64,000 bases of DNA from Gelidibacter gilvus (GCF_004115975.1 NZ_SDDZ01000017.1:16618-80617); one strand, 5' to 3'. Positions 53,996 to 62,970 are shown, counted from the first letter of the stretch. Notes: a model not told the origin generated them from the sequence alone. Numbers and translations: made by a program.

Positions 53996-54526
53996 ATGAA
54001 AAAATTACTCCTCCTATTTGGGCTTTCCCTTATTGTTATCTCCTGTGCCGCTGTGCGCGTCAATTACGATTATGAAAAAGCCACAGACTTCAATACTTAC
54101 AAAACCTATAATTATTATAGTGATATGAATATGGGGATGAGCGAATTGGATTCTAGAAGACTTTTGGATGCTTTAGACGCGAGTTTGCAGGCAAAAGGGA
54201 TGAGCCAGTCAGATTCTCCTGACTTTCTTATTAATGTTAAAAGCAGTACCTATCAGGAACCACAACGCAGTAATATGGGCGTAGGTGTTGGTGGTGGCGG
54301 TGGTAATGTTGGCGGAGGGATTTCCATAGGTATTCCCGTTGGACAAGCAAAGGCGAACAGAGAGATAGTATTTGAATTTGTTGATGAAAACAAATCCGGA
54401 CTGTTTTGGCAAGCCATTAGCGAAAGTGCATATCAACCAAACGCCAAACCAGAAGTCAAAGAATCTCAGTTTAAAGCCATTGTTGAAAAGGTGTTATCTG
54501 GCTATCCACCTGCGCCTAAGAAGTAA
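53996..54526 (+). CDS. DUF4136 lipoprotein
   Basis: The product has 176 residues. MKKLLLLFGLSLIVISCAAV shows a lipobox (VISC). The mature part begins with VRVNYDYEKATDFNTYKTYNY and includes RRLLDALDASLQAKGMSQSDSPDFLINVK, which is the DUF4136 pattern, then a glycine-rich loop (GVGVGGGGGNVGGGISIG). It is an envelope lipoprotein of unknown function that is common in Bacteroidota. Follows the SDR terminator, transcribed alone. Confidence 0.87.
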   Translation: MKKLLLLFGLSLIVISCAAVRVNYDYEKATDFNTYKTYNYYSDMNMGMSELDSRRLLDALDASLQAKGMSQSDSPDFLINVKSSTYQEPQRSNMGVGVGGGGGNVGGGISIGIPVGQAKANREIVFEFVDENKSGLFWQAISESAYQPNAKPEVKESQFKAIVEKVLSGYPPAPKK

Positions 54527-54736
54527 AAATTACGGAGTGAAACTTTAGATTTCATCGTTTTGATTGGGATTGTTTTCTTGCCAAACTCTTAAAAAACTTT
54601 ATTCATACAATCGTCTGTTTGTCAGTATGTTAATGTTTTGTGTTTTCAAGAAAGATGCAGTTCATCGAAAATAATTGGTTATTCATCGATATTATTATAC
54701 ATTCGTCATGTAGATGTCCCAACCAAATATAATTTC

Positions 54737-55642
54737 ATGAAAACTCTCAGACTTACACAATTGTTTTTTTTAATGACCATCCTTTCTTTTGGTCAAATAT
54801 CTATTCAGGAAAAAAACGCACTTATTTCACTTTCTAATGCCACCAAAGGCGACTCATGGCTTAAGCCTTGGGATCTCAATAGTCCTGTGGATACATGGCA
54901 TGGTGTAAAGGTTGTGGATAACAAAGTGGTTTCACTTGATTTAGATTTCAATAATTTAGATGGCACTTTGCCAAATGAAATTGGAAATTTGGTTCACCTT
55001 GAACATTTAAGCCTATTTAGAAATGCGATTTCGGGGACTATCCCAACGAGTATAGGTAAGTTACAAGCCTTGAAAGAGATCAACTTAGCGTTCAATAAGC
55101 TACAAGGTGCTATTCCTGCTGAGCTGACCACATTGGCCTCTTTGGAATCATTACAATTATTCATGAACGAATTGTCAGGTCAGATTCCAACAACGATTGG
55201 CAATTTGTCAAAACTGAAAATCTTAGAATTATACAATAATAACCTAAGTGGTTCCATTCCACAATCCGTAGAAAATCTTACAAATTTGCAAATACTTGTC
55301 ATCAGTAGTAATACCTTAACAGGAAAACTGCCTTCCAACTTGTCACAACTTAAAAAGTTGAAATCACTAAGTGTCTTTGATAACCAATTATTGGGGACAA
55401 TTCCTGATTCGATTGGAGAATTAGCAAGTCTGGAAGAATTGGTGTTGTCTAACAATGCTTTTTATGGAGATTTACCTACTCAAATGGTAAAGTTGAGCAA
55501 GCTTAAGATTCTTCTTATAGGAAACAATAGTTTTAAAGGCGAATTGGCACAATTAGGAAAAAAGTTTCCAAATTTAATCGAGTTTGATTATCAAAATACG
55601 AAGCCTGGTGGCGTGCTTGCTACTTTAGATACAGAGGATTAG
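54737..55642 (+). CDS. secreted leucine-rich-repeat protein (plant-type LRR)
   Basis: The product has 301 residues from MKTLRLTQLFFLMTILSFGQ, a signal peptide; a longer frame from 54638 adds 33 residues with no signal. About nine LRR units with the plant-specific consensus LxxLxxLxLxxNxLxGxIPxxI are seen, for example NLDGTLPNEIGNLVHLEHLS, NLSGSIPQSVENLTNLQIL and LLGTIPDSIGELASLEELV. No transmembrane or sorting domain follows. Probably exported, possibly a surface-binding protein. The C-terminal stop is natural, and a terminator follows. Confidence 0.9.
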   Translation: MKTLRLTQLFFLMTILSFGQISIQEKNALISLSNATKGDSWLKPWDLNSPVDTWHGVKVVDNKVVSLDLDFNNLDGTLPNEIGNLVHLEHLSLFRNAISGTIPTSIGKLQALKEINLAFNKLQGAIPAELTTLASLESLQLFMNELSGQIPTTIGNLSKLKILELYNNNLSGSIPQSVENLTNLQILVISSNTLTGKLPSNLSQLKKLKSLSVFDNQLLGTIPDSIGELASLEELVLSNNAFYGDLPTQMVKLSKLKILLIGNNSFKGELAQLGKKFPNLIEFDYQNTKPGGVLATLDTED

Positions 55643-55664
55643 CATTAAAGTCACAATAGTATCG

Positions 55665-55696
55665 ACTCCCAACATTGATTTGTTGGGAGTTTTTTA
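55665..55696 (+). terminator. terminator after the LRR gene
   Basis: ACTCCCAACA / TGTTGGGAGT form a perfect 10-bp stem with a 6-nt loop and T6. Confidence 0.88.
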
Positions 55697-55730
55697 TGAA
55701 ATAAAGTTTTTATAATCAGAAAAAAGCTAT

Positions 55731-55738
55731 TATATTTG
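55731..55738 (+). promoter_or_regulatory. -7 promoter element of the initiator tRNA-Met gene
   Basis: TATATTTG is a full TAnnTTTG match 71 bp before the tRNA. Confidence 0.6.
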
Positions 55739-55809
55739 CAGTCCTAAAATGAGGCAGTCGGTATTATGAACCGAGAGTTAAAAGCTAAGAGAATCATTTT
55801 AATTTATAT

Positions 55810-55882
<73 letters not shown>

Positions 55883-55888
55883 CAAAGT

Positions 55889-55917
55889 AAGCCCTTGAAA
55901 TTTTCAGGGGCTTTTTT
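55889..55917 (+). terminator. terminator after the initiator tRNA
   Basis: AGCCC-TGAA / TTCA-GGGCT with a T-run (TTTTTTT) follows the tRNA by 6 bp. Confidence 0.8.
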
Positions 55918-56018
55918 TATTCTAAATCATCAAGTATGGTCTTGTCCTCGGATTTTGGGATCAACACAAAAAGTTGTGGAGTAACTAAAAACGAAAGAAC
56001 TTTGGAGCAAAAATTTCC

Positions 56019-56375
56019 ATGTCCTCAGATTCACTTTTATCCATTGCCAACTTATTGCTTCCCGAAGTGCTCGTAACCTATTTCGATCTTAAAAAACATG
56101 AGGTCAAAGGTGAAGAGCTCCACTTTTATTTTACAGAACTAAACAACGCTCCCGATGGGCATAGTGACGTGAAGCTCCATTCCAAAGGTTTCTTTCCAGA
56201 GGCTATAGTTCAGGATTTTCCGATACGTGGAAAGAACGTCTATCTCCACATCATACGTCGCAGATGGGTGGATCAGGACACAGGCACATTGGTCACAAGA
56301 GATTGGCAGTTGGTAGCAAAAGGAACTAGGATCACTGGTGAGTTTGCTACTTTTTTAAAAGAGATCCGTCAGTAA
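56019..56375 (+). CDS. ISAon1-family transposase, N-terminal-region protein (orfA)
   Basis: The product has 118 residues, MSSDSLLSIANLLLPEVLVT and so on, ending AKGTRITGEFATFLKEIRQ. It resembles the N-terminal-region proteins that precede ISAon1-family transposases and carries a C-terminal linker to the transposase frame. The frame is intact, but orfB, which starts immediately after in another frame, is interrupted. Probably non-functional with its partner lost. Confidence 0.7.
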   Translation: MSSDSLLSIANLLLPEVLVTYFDLKKHEVKGEELHFYFTELNNAPDGHSDVKLHSKGFFPEAIVQDFPIRGKNVYLHIIRRRWVDQDTGTLVTRDWQLVAKGTRITGEFATFLKEIRQ

Positions 56376-56376
56376 T

Positions 56377-56596
56377 AATGCTTCCAGCACATCGCTTGTT
56401 GCCAAGTTCTATGGTGTCAGCCCCAGAAGCCTGCAACGGCAGTACAAGGATTATTTAAGCGATTTTAAGACCTGGGACCAGAAAGCGCACGCAAAGCAGT
56501 GGCTCCTGTTCCCACAAAACCTTGGAGGCTACCTATCTCTTGATGAAACCGCTTTTTCCAATGGCGAACTGTACACCATCGTGACCAATAAAAACG
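56377..56596 (+). pseudogene. 5' part of ISAon1-family transposase (orfB), cut off
   Basis: The frame reads NASSTSLVAKFYGVSPRSLQ, then QYKDYLSDFKTWDQKAHAKQ and NLGGYLSLDETAFSNGELYT before TNKN. SLDETAFSNGEL contains the first catalytic Asp of a DDE transposase. It stops matching the family at TNKNG, where the opposite end of the element is joined. The remainder of the gene is at 56629-57397 on the other strand. Confidence 0.75.
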
Positions 56597-56628
56597 GGAT
56601 CAAGTCAAAAACTTGTGGGATTTTAAGA

Positions 56629-57397
56629 TTACGCATAAATTGTTGTCAGTCTATATAGAAAGAATTCTACGTTCCTGACCCCTCTGAACTGCGCCCTAAA
56701 AGCTTTTATTTTTGCATTGAAAGATTCTGCTGATGCATTTGTGCTTCTGTTGTCAAAGTAGTTCAGTATGTTCTGATAATGGATTGACATCGTTCTGGAT
56801 ATGGTGCTGAAGCTCTTGAATGCTGCCTGTCTAACTTTTTCATCCCATTTTGCCAACCTTATCAGGGCTGATGTCTTGTCCTTTGTATTGTTAAATATCC
56901 AAGATAGGTTCTGGCACAATTTATATGCTTTTTCCAGATCCGGATAATGTTCAAAAAGTATTACCGCTCTTTTAGATTGATTTTCAGTCCACTTACTACT
57001 TGGTTTATAGAGTAGATATCTGCTTCTGGCCAATAATTGTTTTAAGGTATCTTCATTGGACAGTAACTCTGGGGTATATTTTATGGATTTGTCCCTGGCG
57101 TTTTCTATGGCGTCGTTTTCAGCATCTAATGCTTCCCACCTGTGCTTGATCCTAATTTCCTGTAGTGCGTCCAGTACCAGTTTCTGAACATGGAAACGGT
57201 CTATGACCAAGGTGGCCTCGGGGAACGATCTTCTAACGATCAGCCCCATATTACCGGCCATATCCAAAGTCACTTCCTTGACCGTTCTTCTTTGCTTTAG
57301 GGGGATCTGAAGCAATACTTTTATAACGTCCTCTGCCTTGGTCCCCTTGACCATGGCCACGATGGCTCCCTTTTTTCCCCGGGCGTTTTTAGGATCA
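56629..57397 (-). pseudogene. 3' part of ISAon1-family transposase (orfB), inverted
   Basis: From NARGKKGAIVAMVKGTKAED the minus-strand frame continues through EVTLDMAGNMGLIVRRSFPE, FHVQKLVLDALQEIRIKHRW and the C-terminal NRSTNASAESFNAKIKAFRAQFRGV to FFLYRLTTIYA. These match an ISL3-like/ISAon1 transposase body (DDE region). It lacks the N-terminal 200 residues, which lie on the other strand. It begins next to CGTTTTTA, the inverse of the sequence at 56589-56596, the point where the first part ends. Confidence 0.8.
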
Positions 57398-57462
57398 AGT
57401 CAAAAAGTTGTGGGATTTTAAGATTACGCATAAATTGTTGCTAGTCTATATAGAAAGAAAAC

Positions 57463-57705
57463 CCTTCCCGTTTTTCCGAGTTTTCAATTATCCCACCAAA
57501 AACTTCTTCAAAACTATTTTATCCTGTCGCAAACCACCTGTTTCTTTTACTCTTGACAACCCTCCGAATCATATAATTCAAAAATAATTTTGATTTGTAT
57601 GATGACATTTTTTCAATTGCCCGATGTCTAAATTATAGAATGGGAATGATGGAATATCACGACCAACTTTTCACTAATTTATTTTAACCAATTAAATCAA
57701 ATACA
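57463..57705. other. AT-rich gap before the FHA-protease gene
   Basis: No gene or terminator is recognised here. The 3' third (57590-57700) is AT-rich with TTGATTTGTATGATGACATTTT, a possible promoter region for the downstream signalling operon; no TAnnTTTG match is convincing. Confidence 0.4.
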
Positions 57706-59379
57706 ATGAAAGAGCAAGAAATTTCTATGTTAATTCGTCACATTACAGGTTCCAAAAAGGGACAAGTGGAAAAGCTTTCTGTTGCAAACAATCCTGAAAT
57801 ACGGATAGGTCGTGGATCGGAAAACAATATAAGTTTTGACCCTGTTAAGGAAGATACCATCAGTCGTGATCATTGCCGTATTGTTCAAGATAGCAATAGT
57901 GCTGAGCGTTTTTTCATCTTCGATTGCCAGAGCAAAAACGGAACCTTTGTAAATGATGTGCATACGACCAGTAAGACCGAGCTTTTTGCTGGTGACATCG
58001 TAAAGCTTGGGAAGGAGGGACCTTCCTTTGAATTTGATCTTGATCCGCGCCCGCAGTCGCATATTAAGAAAACCCGGGTTATCGATGCAGTTCCAGTAAA
58101 AGAAACTAAGGTACATACCGCTACTGATTTACCAAAGGGTACTTCAGAGAGAATACCTACGGCAAAAGAAGGGATTGGAAAGAATACCATGCAGCACATG
58201 ATTCGCGAATCAGAAAAGGAAGGTAAGACCGGTCTCGTGATTACAATCATTGCGATCTTACTGCTAGTTTCAACAGGAGGCTATTTATTGTATAAAAAAC
58301 AGGGTATAAAGGAGGTTGTTCATGTAAGGGAAGCTAAAACCACCTTTACTCCTACTGAAATAGCGAAGGCGAATAATGAGAAAGTAGTCTATATAGAGGT
58401 GGCTTGGAAACTCACAAATACGGCATCTAGTGAGGAAATGTATCATGTTTATTATCCTATAGTAAATGATAAACAAATTGTTGGACACAGAGGTGCCTAT
58501 TTTCAAAATCAGCAGGGACAAATTGAGCCTTTATTAGTTACAAAGGGTGACTATCTCAGGTCGCTTGGTAATACACAAGGCATAGAATTAGACCTTATAG
58601 CAAGTAAAGGGACTGGTAGTGGCTTTGTGATAGACGAGCGTGGTTTTATTGCTACAAATCGGCACGTAGCTACAAGTTGGTTTACTTCCTTTCAATTTCA
58701 ACAATATGCTTTTCCAGGTGTGCTTGTAGAACCTAATCAAAACGGCCAATTCGCACCGGCATGGGATAAAGAAGTATCACAGGCTATGGTAGGCAATTGG
58801 GTGCCTGGCAATGATGAAAAGTACACCGGAGTGAATACGTTTCTAGATGTGACCTTTGCCGGTAATTCACAACGGACACCAGCTCAGATTGTACGGGTTT
58901 CGTCTACTCATGACATAGCGATGATTAAAATTGATTTACCTGAGTCGCTACCTAAAGTTGAACTTCATGACAGTTATAATGACATTCAACCAGGAGATGC
59001 TGCAATTGTTATGGGGTATCCAGGGATGTCACCGGGGCAAGTTGTGCTTAAGCGTTCACAAGATTATTTTAATACCAATCCAAATATTACAAGTGTTCCG
59101 GTGCCCACTATTAGCACAGGAAATGTTGGACGAATGGTTCGCGGTAGCGAAAAAAATGACCGAATTGATGATTATAGATCTTCCTTTGGGGATTATTATC
59201 AACTTACCATCAATTCTTCAGGGGGTGGCAATAGCGGTGGACCTATGTTTGATGACAAGGGGCGTGCTGTTGGTGTGTACAGTGCCGGTACTACCGATGG
59301 AAGAGGAAATGCCATTAGTTTTGCTGTTCCAATTAAATACGTCATGGAATTAATGGGGCGTCAGCAGGTTATTAAATAA
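57706..59379 (+). CDS. FHA domain-transmembrane-trypsin-like serine protease
   Basis: The product has 557 residues in three parts. Residues 8-112 are an FHA phosphothreonine-binding domain: EIRIGRGSENNIS, DTISRDHCRI and SKNGTFVND. One membrane span is at about 175-196. Residues 210-550 are an S1/HtrA-like protease domain with candidate triad H320 (ATNRHVAT), D403 (STHDIAMIKID) and S510 (GGGNSGGPMF). No PDZ domain is seen. The topology suggests a cytoplasmic phosphopeptide sensor that controls a periplasmic protease. It leads the operon with PP2C and a Ser/Thr kinase. Confidence 0.92.
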   Translation: MKEQEISMLIRHITGSKKGQVEKLSVANNPEIRIGRGSENNISFDPVKEDTISRDHCRIVQDSNSAERFFIFDCQSKNGTFVNDVHTTSKTELFAGDIVKLGKEGPSFEFDLDPRPQSHIKKTRVIDAVPVKETKVHTATDLPKGTSERIPTAKEGIGKNTMQHMIRESEKEGKTGLVITIIAILLLVSTGGYLLYKKQGIKEVVHVREAKTTFTPTEIAKANNEKVVYIEVAWKLTNTASSEEMYHVYYPIVNDKQIVGHRGAYFQNQQGQIEPLLVTKGDYLRSLGNTQGIELDLIASKGTGSGFVIDERGFIATNRHVATSWFTSFQFQQYAFPGVLVEPNQNGQFAPAWDKEVSQAMVGNWVPGNDEKYTGVNTFLDVTFAGNSQRTPAQIVRVSSTHDIAMIKIDLPESLPKVELHDSYNDIQPGDAAIVMGYPGMSPGQVVLKRSQDYFNTNPNITSVPVPTISTGNVGRMVRGSEKNDRIDDYRSSFGDYYQLTINSSGGGNSGGPMFDDKGRAVGVYSAGTTDGRGNAISFAVPIKYVMELMGRQQVIK

Positions 59380-59483
59380 CGGCTTTTACAACTATCAGTT
59401 TTGAAATGAATACGGTCATTTTCCACCAGTTCTAATTGTTATGCTGGTGGATGACAGTAACAACGTAATTAACACTAATCATT

Positions 59484-60341
59484 ATGAGGTTTTTATTTTC
59501 AAAAAATAATAAGGCAGTAAATTCAACTCAAAGTTTTCCTAGTAGCAAAGGACGTTTTTGTGCGGTCTATGCCATATCAGAAACTGGTCCGGTACGCGAC
59601 CACAACGAAGACGCCTTCGCATTTTCTTTTCCAGAAAATAACACCCAAAATCTCATTGCTGTGGTTGCAGATGGTATGGGAGGTCATAATGCAGGTGAAG
59701 TGGCCAGTAAGATGGCCTGCGATCTATTGCTTGACTATTGTTTAAATAGCTGGAAACAGCACGCTCCAGAAATCCTCCTTGAAAAAGCATTTTTAGAAGC
59801 GCACCAAAAGATCTTAGCGGCTGGTGAGTCAAACCCCGAGCAAAATGGAATGGGCACCACGGCTACTTCTGTGATTATACACGACGGCGTTTGTTATCTT
59901 GGACACATAGGCGACAGTCGTGCTTACCTGTTACAAAATGGTAGCCTCATCCAATTGAGTGCAGACCATACGCTGGTCAATCAAATGTTTGAAGGTGGTG
60001 AGATTACACAAAAAGAACGAGATCATCATCCAATGAAAAACGTCTTATTACAGGCATTGGGCACCACACCAACGATACAGCCCCAGATTTCGTCTGAAGG
60101 ATGGGAGATAAGTGAAGGTGATCGTTTATTGCTCTGTTCCGATGGAGTGTACGATGCGCTAAGTGAGGAAGATATCAAGGATTTACTTTTGATGGAACAA
60201 CCTGAATTTGTGTTGGAATGTCTCAGTTCGACGGCAATATCTCGCAATGTCTCTGACAACTTCTCCGCTTTGCTGATAGATATTTCATCGGGCGTTCAAT
60301 CGATGCCTTCGGTAACAAAAGAACAAAATATAATATCATGA
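59484..60341 (+). CDS. PP2C-family protein phosphatase
   Basis: The product has 285 residues with the PPM/PP2C metal-binding motifs: VRDHNEDAFAF, ADGMGGHNAGEVASK, GTTATSVI, GHIGDSRAYLL, CSDGVYDAL and SDNFSALLI. It removes phosphate from Ser/Thr of the partner kinase's targets, in the cytoplasm. It overlaps the kinase gene by 4 nt (ATGA), so the two are translationally coupled. Such kinase-phosphatase pairs control membrane FHA proteins in other bacteria. Confidence 0.95.
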   Translation: MRFLFSKNNKAVNSTQSFPSSKGRFCAVYAISETGPVRDHNEDAFAFSFPENNTQNLIAVVADGMGGHNAGEVASKMACDLLLDYCLNSWKQHAPEILLEKAFLEAHQKILAAGESNPEQNGMGTTATSVIIHDGVCYLGHIGDSRAYLLQNGSLIQLSADHTLVNQMFEGGEITQKERDHHPMKNVLLQALGTTPTIQPQISSEGWEISEGDRLLLCSDGVYDALSEEDIKDLLLMEQPEFVLECLSSTAISRNVSDNFSALLIDISSGVQSMPSVTKEQNIIS

Positions 60342-62083
60342 GCAGACAAGGTAGCCAATATGAAATTATCCAAAAACTTGGAGAAGGTGGAATGGGAACG
60401 GTGTATCTCGCAAAAGATACCATGATTAACAGATTTGTCGCCATAAAACAACTTCACAGAAATACAGGATCGGAAGAAGAGAGTTTGGGAGAACGTTTTC
60501 AGGCAGAAGCACTTGCTTTAGCTAAACTGAATCACCCCAATGTTACCCATCTTTATTCGTTTATACCTCAGGAAAATACGTATTGGATGATCATGGAATA
60601 CGTGGAAGGAAAGACGCTCGAAGATTGGCTCTTTGTCCATAAAAAAATCACACATCAGCTTGCTGCAAGCATTGCAGTACAAATACTTGATGGGTTGCAT
60701 CACGCTCATCGTAAGGGCATTATTCACCGCGATATCAAACCAGCCAATGTGATGATTAATGAAGATGGCGAAGTAAAGGTTATGGATTTTGGTATTGCTA
60801 GAATGCGTAATGCACAGCGAATTACAAGTCACGGTAAATCGGTTGGGACGCTTGAGTATATGGCTCCAGAACAAATCCAAGGTCAGGAAGGTGATGAGCG
60901 CACAGACGTTTATGCTGTGGGCAATATTCTGTACGAAATGCTTTGTGGTACCACACCTTTTCAAAGTGATACTGATTATCGATTGATGAAGGATAAGCTT
61001 GAGAAGCAGCCAGAATCTATCCTACGGGAAAATCCCACGGTTCCTGATGCATTTGAAAAGATCATCTTCAAAGCACTTCAGCGCAACCCAAACAGGAGAT
61101 ATCCGTCAGCCTTGGAAATGAAAAATGCCATTGAGAAATGCCTAGGTGGCGAACTTCTCGATCAGTCCACACTTGCCAAAGTGCTTCAAGCGTCACAGGT
61201 TTTTACAGAGCCACAAAAAGGAAATGAAATCATCTCTGTCAACAAAATTTTGTCCCAGGCAAAATCGATTTCGGGAAGGTTTAAAATTCCTACTGTTAGT
61301 AAGGTTAATTGGTCTTTGGTGATCCTTGGTGTCTCAGTGCTATTGTCTGCAATCCTATTGATTTGGAGTGGCGGAGCAGATGTCAGCGCGATTGAAGAAA
61401 TCCCTGAAACCCCTGTTATGGTTACCTGGGAAGAACCTGCGGATGAGCCGCTGCGGGATGTCGTTAAGCAAACTACTGGTGATTTTAAGGAGACACCAAG
61501 TGAGATGTACCATCGTATTGCTGAGCAACCGGTGGAAAAGGTAAAACCTCAAGAGAAGAAGACCTACAGCAAAAATACCACCTCCAACACCAAGATGAAA
61601 ACGACTATAAACGACGGATTGGATAGTAAGCCGTCGGATACGGAGCCAAGTGAACGCGAGGAGCCAAGTGCAAGCAGTGAAAATAGGGCTGAAAAGACCA
61701 CGGTTTCAAACAGTCCTGCCGAAGTGCCTGCAGGAAAATCAATTTTCGTGACCTTAATGGAGAATCTTAGTTCGGAGGAAATTGAACGGGACGGAAAGCT
61801 TGTTCGACTGATTTGTAATGAAAATGTGGTTGCTGACGATAGGATTATCATACGTAAAGGTGCAGCGGTAACAGGAAAGATTGTGGACGTCATCCCCTCG
61901 TCACACAACAGAAAGAAAGCCTTAATTGGCTTTGTCATCCAGCAGGTGGAAGCTGTGGACGGAAGCACTGTTAAATTACGATCAAAACGGTTTCAGTTGT
62001 TTTCTGAAGCTCCTGGAAAGCCCATAAGCTACCGATCCGGAGAGACTTTTGAAGTCACACTAAAGCGAGGCACGGTCAACTAG
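60338..62083 (+). CDS. Ser/Thr protein kinase with membrane span and C-terminal extracytoplasmic domain
   Basis: The product has 581 residues. The kinase domain (1-270) has the glycine loop LGEGGMGTVYLAKD, K37 in VAIKQLH, the catalytic HRDIKPANVMIN (Asp132), DFG at 150-152 and the GTLEYMAPEQ activation-end motif. One membrane span lies near 324-343. After a Pro/Glu/Ser/Thr-rich stretch (about 350-462), residues 465-581 form a separate domain: GKSIFVTLMENLSSEEIERD, then AAVTGKIVDVIPSSHNRKKA and EVTLKRGTVN. It resembles no PASTA domain; the fold and ligand are unknown. The kinase follows PP2C by overlap. Confidence 0.93.
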   Translation: MSRQGSQYEIIQKLGEGGMGTVYLAKDTMINRFVAIKQLHRNTGSEEESLGERFQAEALALAKLNHPNVTHLYSFIPQENTYWMIMEYVEGKTLEDWLFVHKKITHQLAASIAVQILDGLHHAHRKGIIHRDIKPANVMINEDGEVKVMDFGIARMRNAQRITSHGKSVGTLEYMAPEQIQGQEGDERTDVYAVGNILYEMLCGTTPFQSDTDYRLMKDKLEKQPESILRENPTVPDAFEKIIFKALQRNPNRRYPSALEMKNAIEKCLGGELLDQSTLAKVLQASQVFTEPQKGNEIISVNKILSQAKSISGRFKIPTVSKVNWSLVILGVSVLLSAILLIWSGGADVSAIEEIPETPVMVTWEEPADEPLRDVVKQTTGDFKETPSEMYHRIAEQPVEKVKPQEKKTYSKNTTSNTKMKTTINDGLDSKPSDTEPSEREEPSASSENRAEKTTVSNSPAEVPAGKSIFVTLMENLSSEEIERDGKLVRLICNENVVADDRIIIRKGAAVTGKIVDVIPSSHNRKKALIGFVIQQVEAVDGSTVKLRSKRFQLFSEAPGKPISYRSGETFEVTLKRGTVN

Positions 62084-62240
62084 AGCATTTTTTTGAGAAC
62101 AGAGCGCTTATTAAAGATGGTTTATCAACTCAAAATCAGCCGTTTAAATTAATTTCTTTGAGTTCCTGTTTTAAAGCCCTGTTGATTTCTCATGTAGGCT
62201 AAGACACACCATAGCTTATACTGTATGGTCAACTGTTTAT

Positions 62241-62771
62241 TTATTCATTTATCTTAATTGGTTTGGGTAATACAAAGTCGAACTCTCTAATATACATAGT
62301 TAGGTCACTTATGGTATCTTTTCGTCCGTTATTGGCAGGTAAGGACTTAATAATTGCTTTTCCTGATAAAAAATAATTTCCTTTCAACCCTTTTGTTTCA
62401 AAAAATATCGGACTTACTAATGTGTCTTTAAAATTCTTACTTTCTGCAAAGAATGAATCCGTTTCCTTTGTTTTTATTTTATTAGGATCTCTTTCATCTT
62501 TAGTGAGTTGTGCGTAAACTGTCATAATGCGATAATCGTTTTTATCGGCTATAACACTATCAGGCAGTTCATAAAAGTATTCCAATTTACCAAACATTGA
62601 ATTTTCTAAAATTGTATCTGGAAAATTCAATTTAAAATATTCGGTAGTTTTTTTAGGATTTTTAAGAATTGATTTTGATTCTTTTTCTTGAACACAGGAT
62701 AAAATTATAAGTGTAAACATGAAACCTATCAATAGGATGCTCATGTCTTTTTTTGCAAGTATTTTCTTCAA
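62241..62771 (-). CDS. hypothetical lipoprotein
   Basis: The product has 176 residues; MSILLIGFMFTLIILSCVQE has a signal with the lipobox LILSC. It starts at MKKILAKKDM or at the second Met (MSILLIG). The mature part is Lys/Asp/Ser-rich with TVYAQLTKDERDPNKIKTKE and FFETKGLKGNYFLSGKAI. It is not assigned to a family. It is convergent with the kinase gene and divergent in orientation from it; no operon partner. The codon use is AT-rich like the surrounding accessory DNA. Confidence 0.65.
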   Translation of the reverse strand: MKKILAKKDMSILLIGFMFTLIILSCVQEKESKSILKNPKKTTEYFKLNFPDTILENSMFGKLEYFYELPDSVIADKNDYRIMTVYAQLTKDERDPNKIKTKETDSFFAESKNFKDTLVSPIFFETKGLKGNYFLSGKAIIKSLPANNGRKDTISDLTMYIREFDFVLPKPIKINE

Positions 62772-62904
62772 TGTTGAATGTTTTTCAAATTATTGACAAT
62801 GTCATTTCATGTATGAGTTATGGTGTGGTGCAATACGGAAAATTCCAAACAGGAACTTCCCATTGGAACACGAGCCAAGCGAACTGGTTAAAAGCCAATC
62901 CGTC

Positions 62905-62930
62905 CTGCAACGCTTTTGGGCGTTGAGGAT
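62905..62930. repeat. structured intergenic DNA between lipoprotein and toxin genes
   Basis: The gap 62772-62988 contains CAACGC-TTTTGG-GCGTTG (62909-62927), a hairpin nested between AACTGGTT and AACCAGT. No gene is present. Confidence 0.45.
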
Positions 62931-62970
62931 TTTCGAAAGTATGCGAGAACCAGTCAATTAATTAGATACG

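Larger units (their letters stand above)
55958..57462. mobile_element. ISAon1-family insertion element, broken and partly inverted
   Basis: The left terminal repeat GGATCAACACAAAAAG begins at 55958. Rightward, orfA (56019-56375) and the first part of orfB (to about 56596) are on the plus strand. At 56597 a copy of the opposite end, GGATCAAGTCAAAAAC, follows TAAAAACG, and the rest of orfB is on the minus strand (57397 to 56629). At 57384-57391 the same 8 bases appear inverted (CGTTTTTA), followed by a third end copy of about 70 bp. The element cannot encode an intact transposase. The ISAon1 assignment rests on protein resemblance. Confidence 0.8.

Noticed and set aside
58931..59353. 140-residue plus-strand frame inside the protease gene
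   Set aside because: An overlapping frame within a well-supported serine-protease domain; no start signal or family match.
57706..62083. Type VI secretion post-translational control cluster
   Set aside because: Kinase, phosphatase and FHA protein are reminiscent, but no tss/vip genes are in the window and the FHA protein carries a protease.
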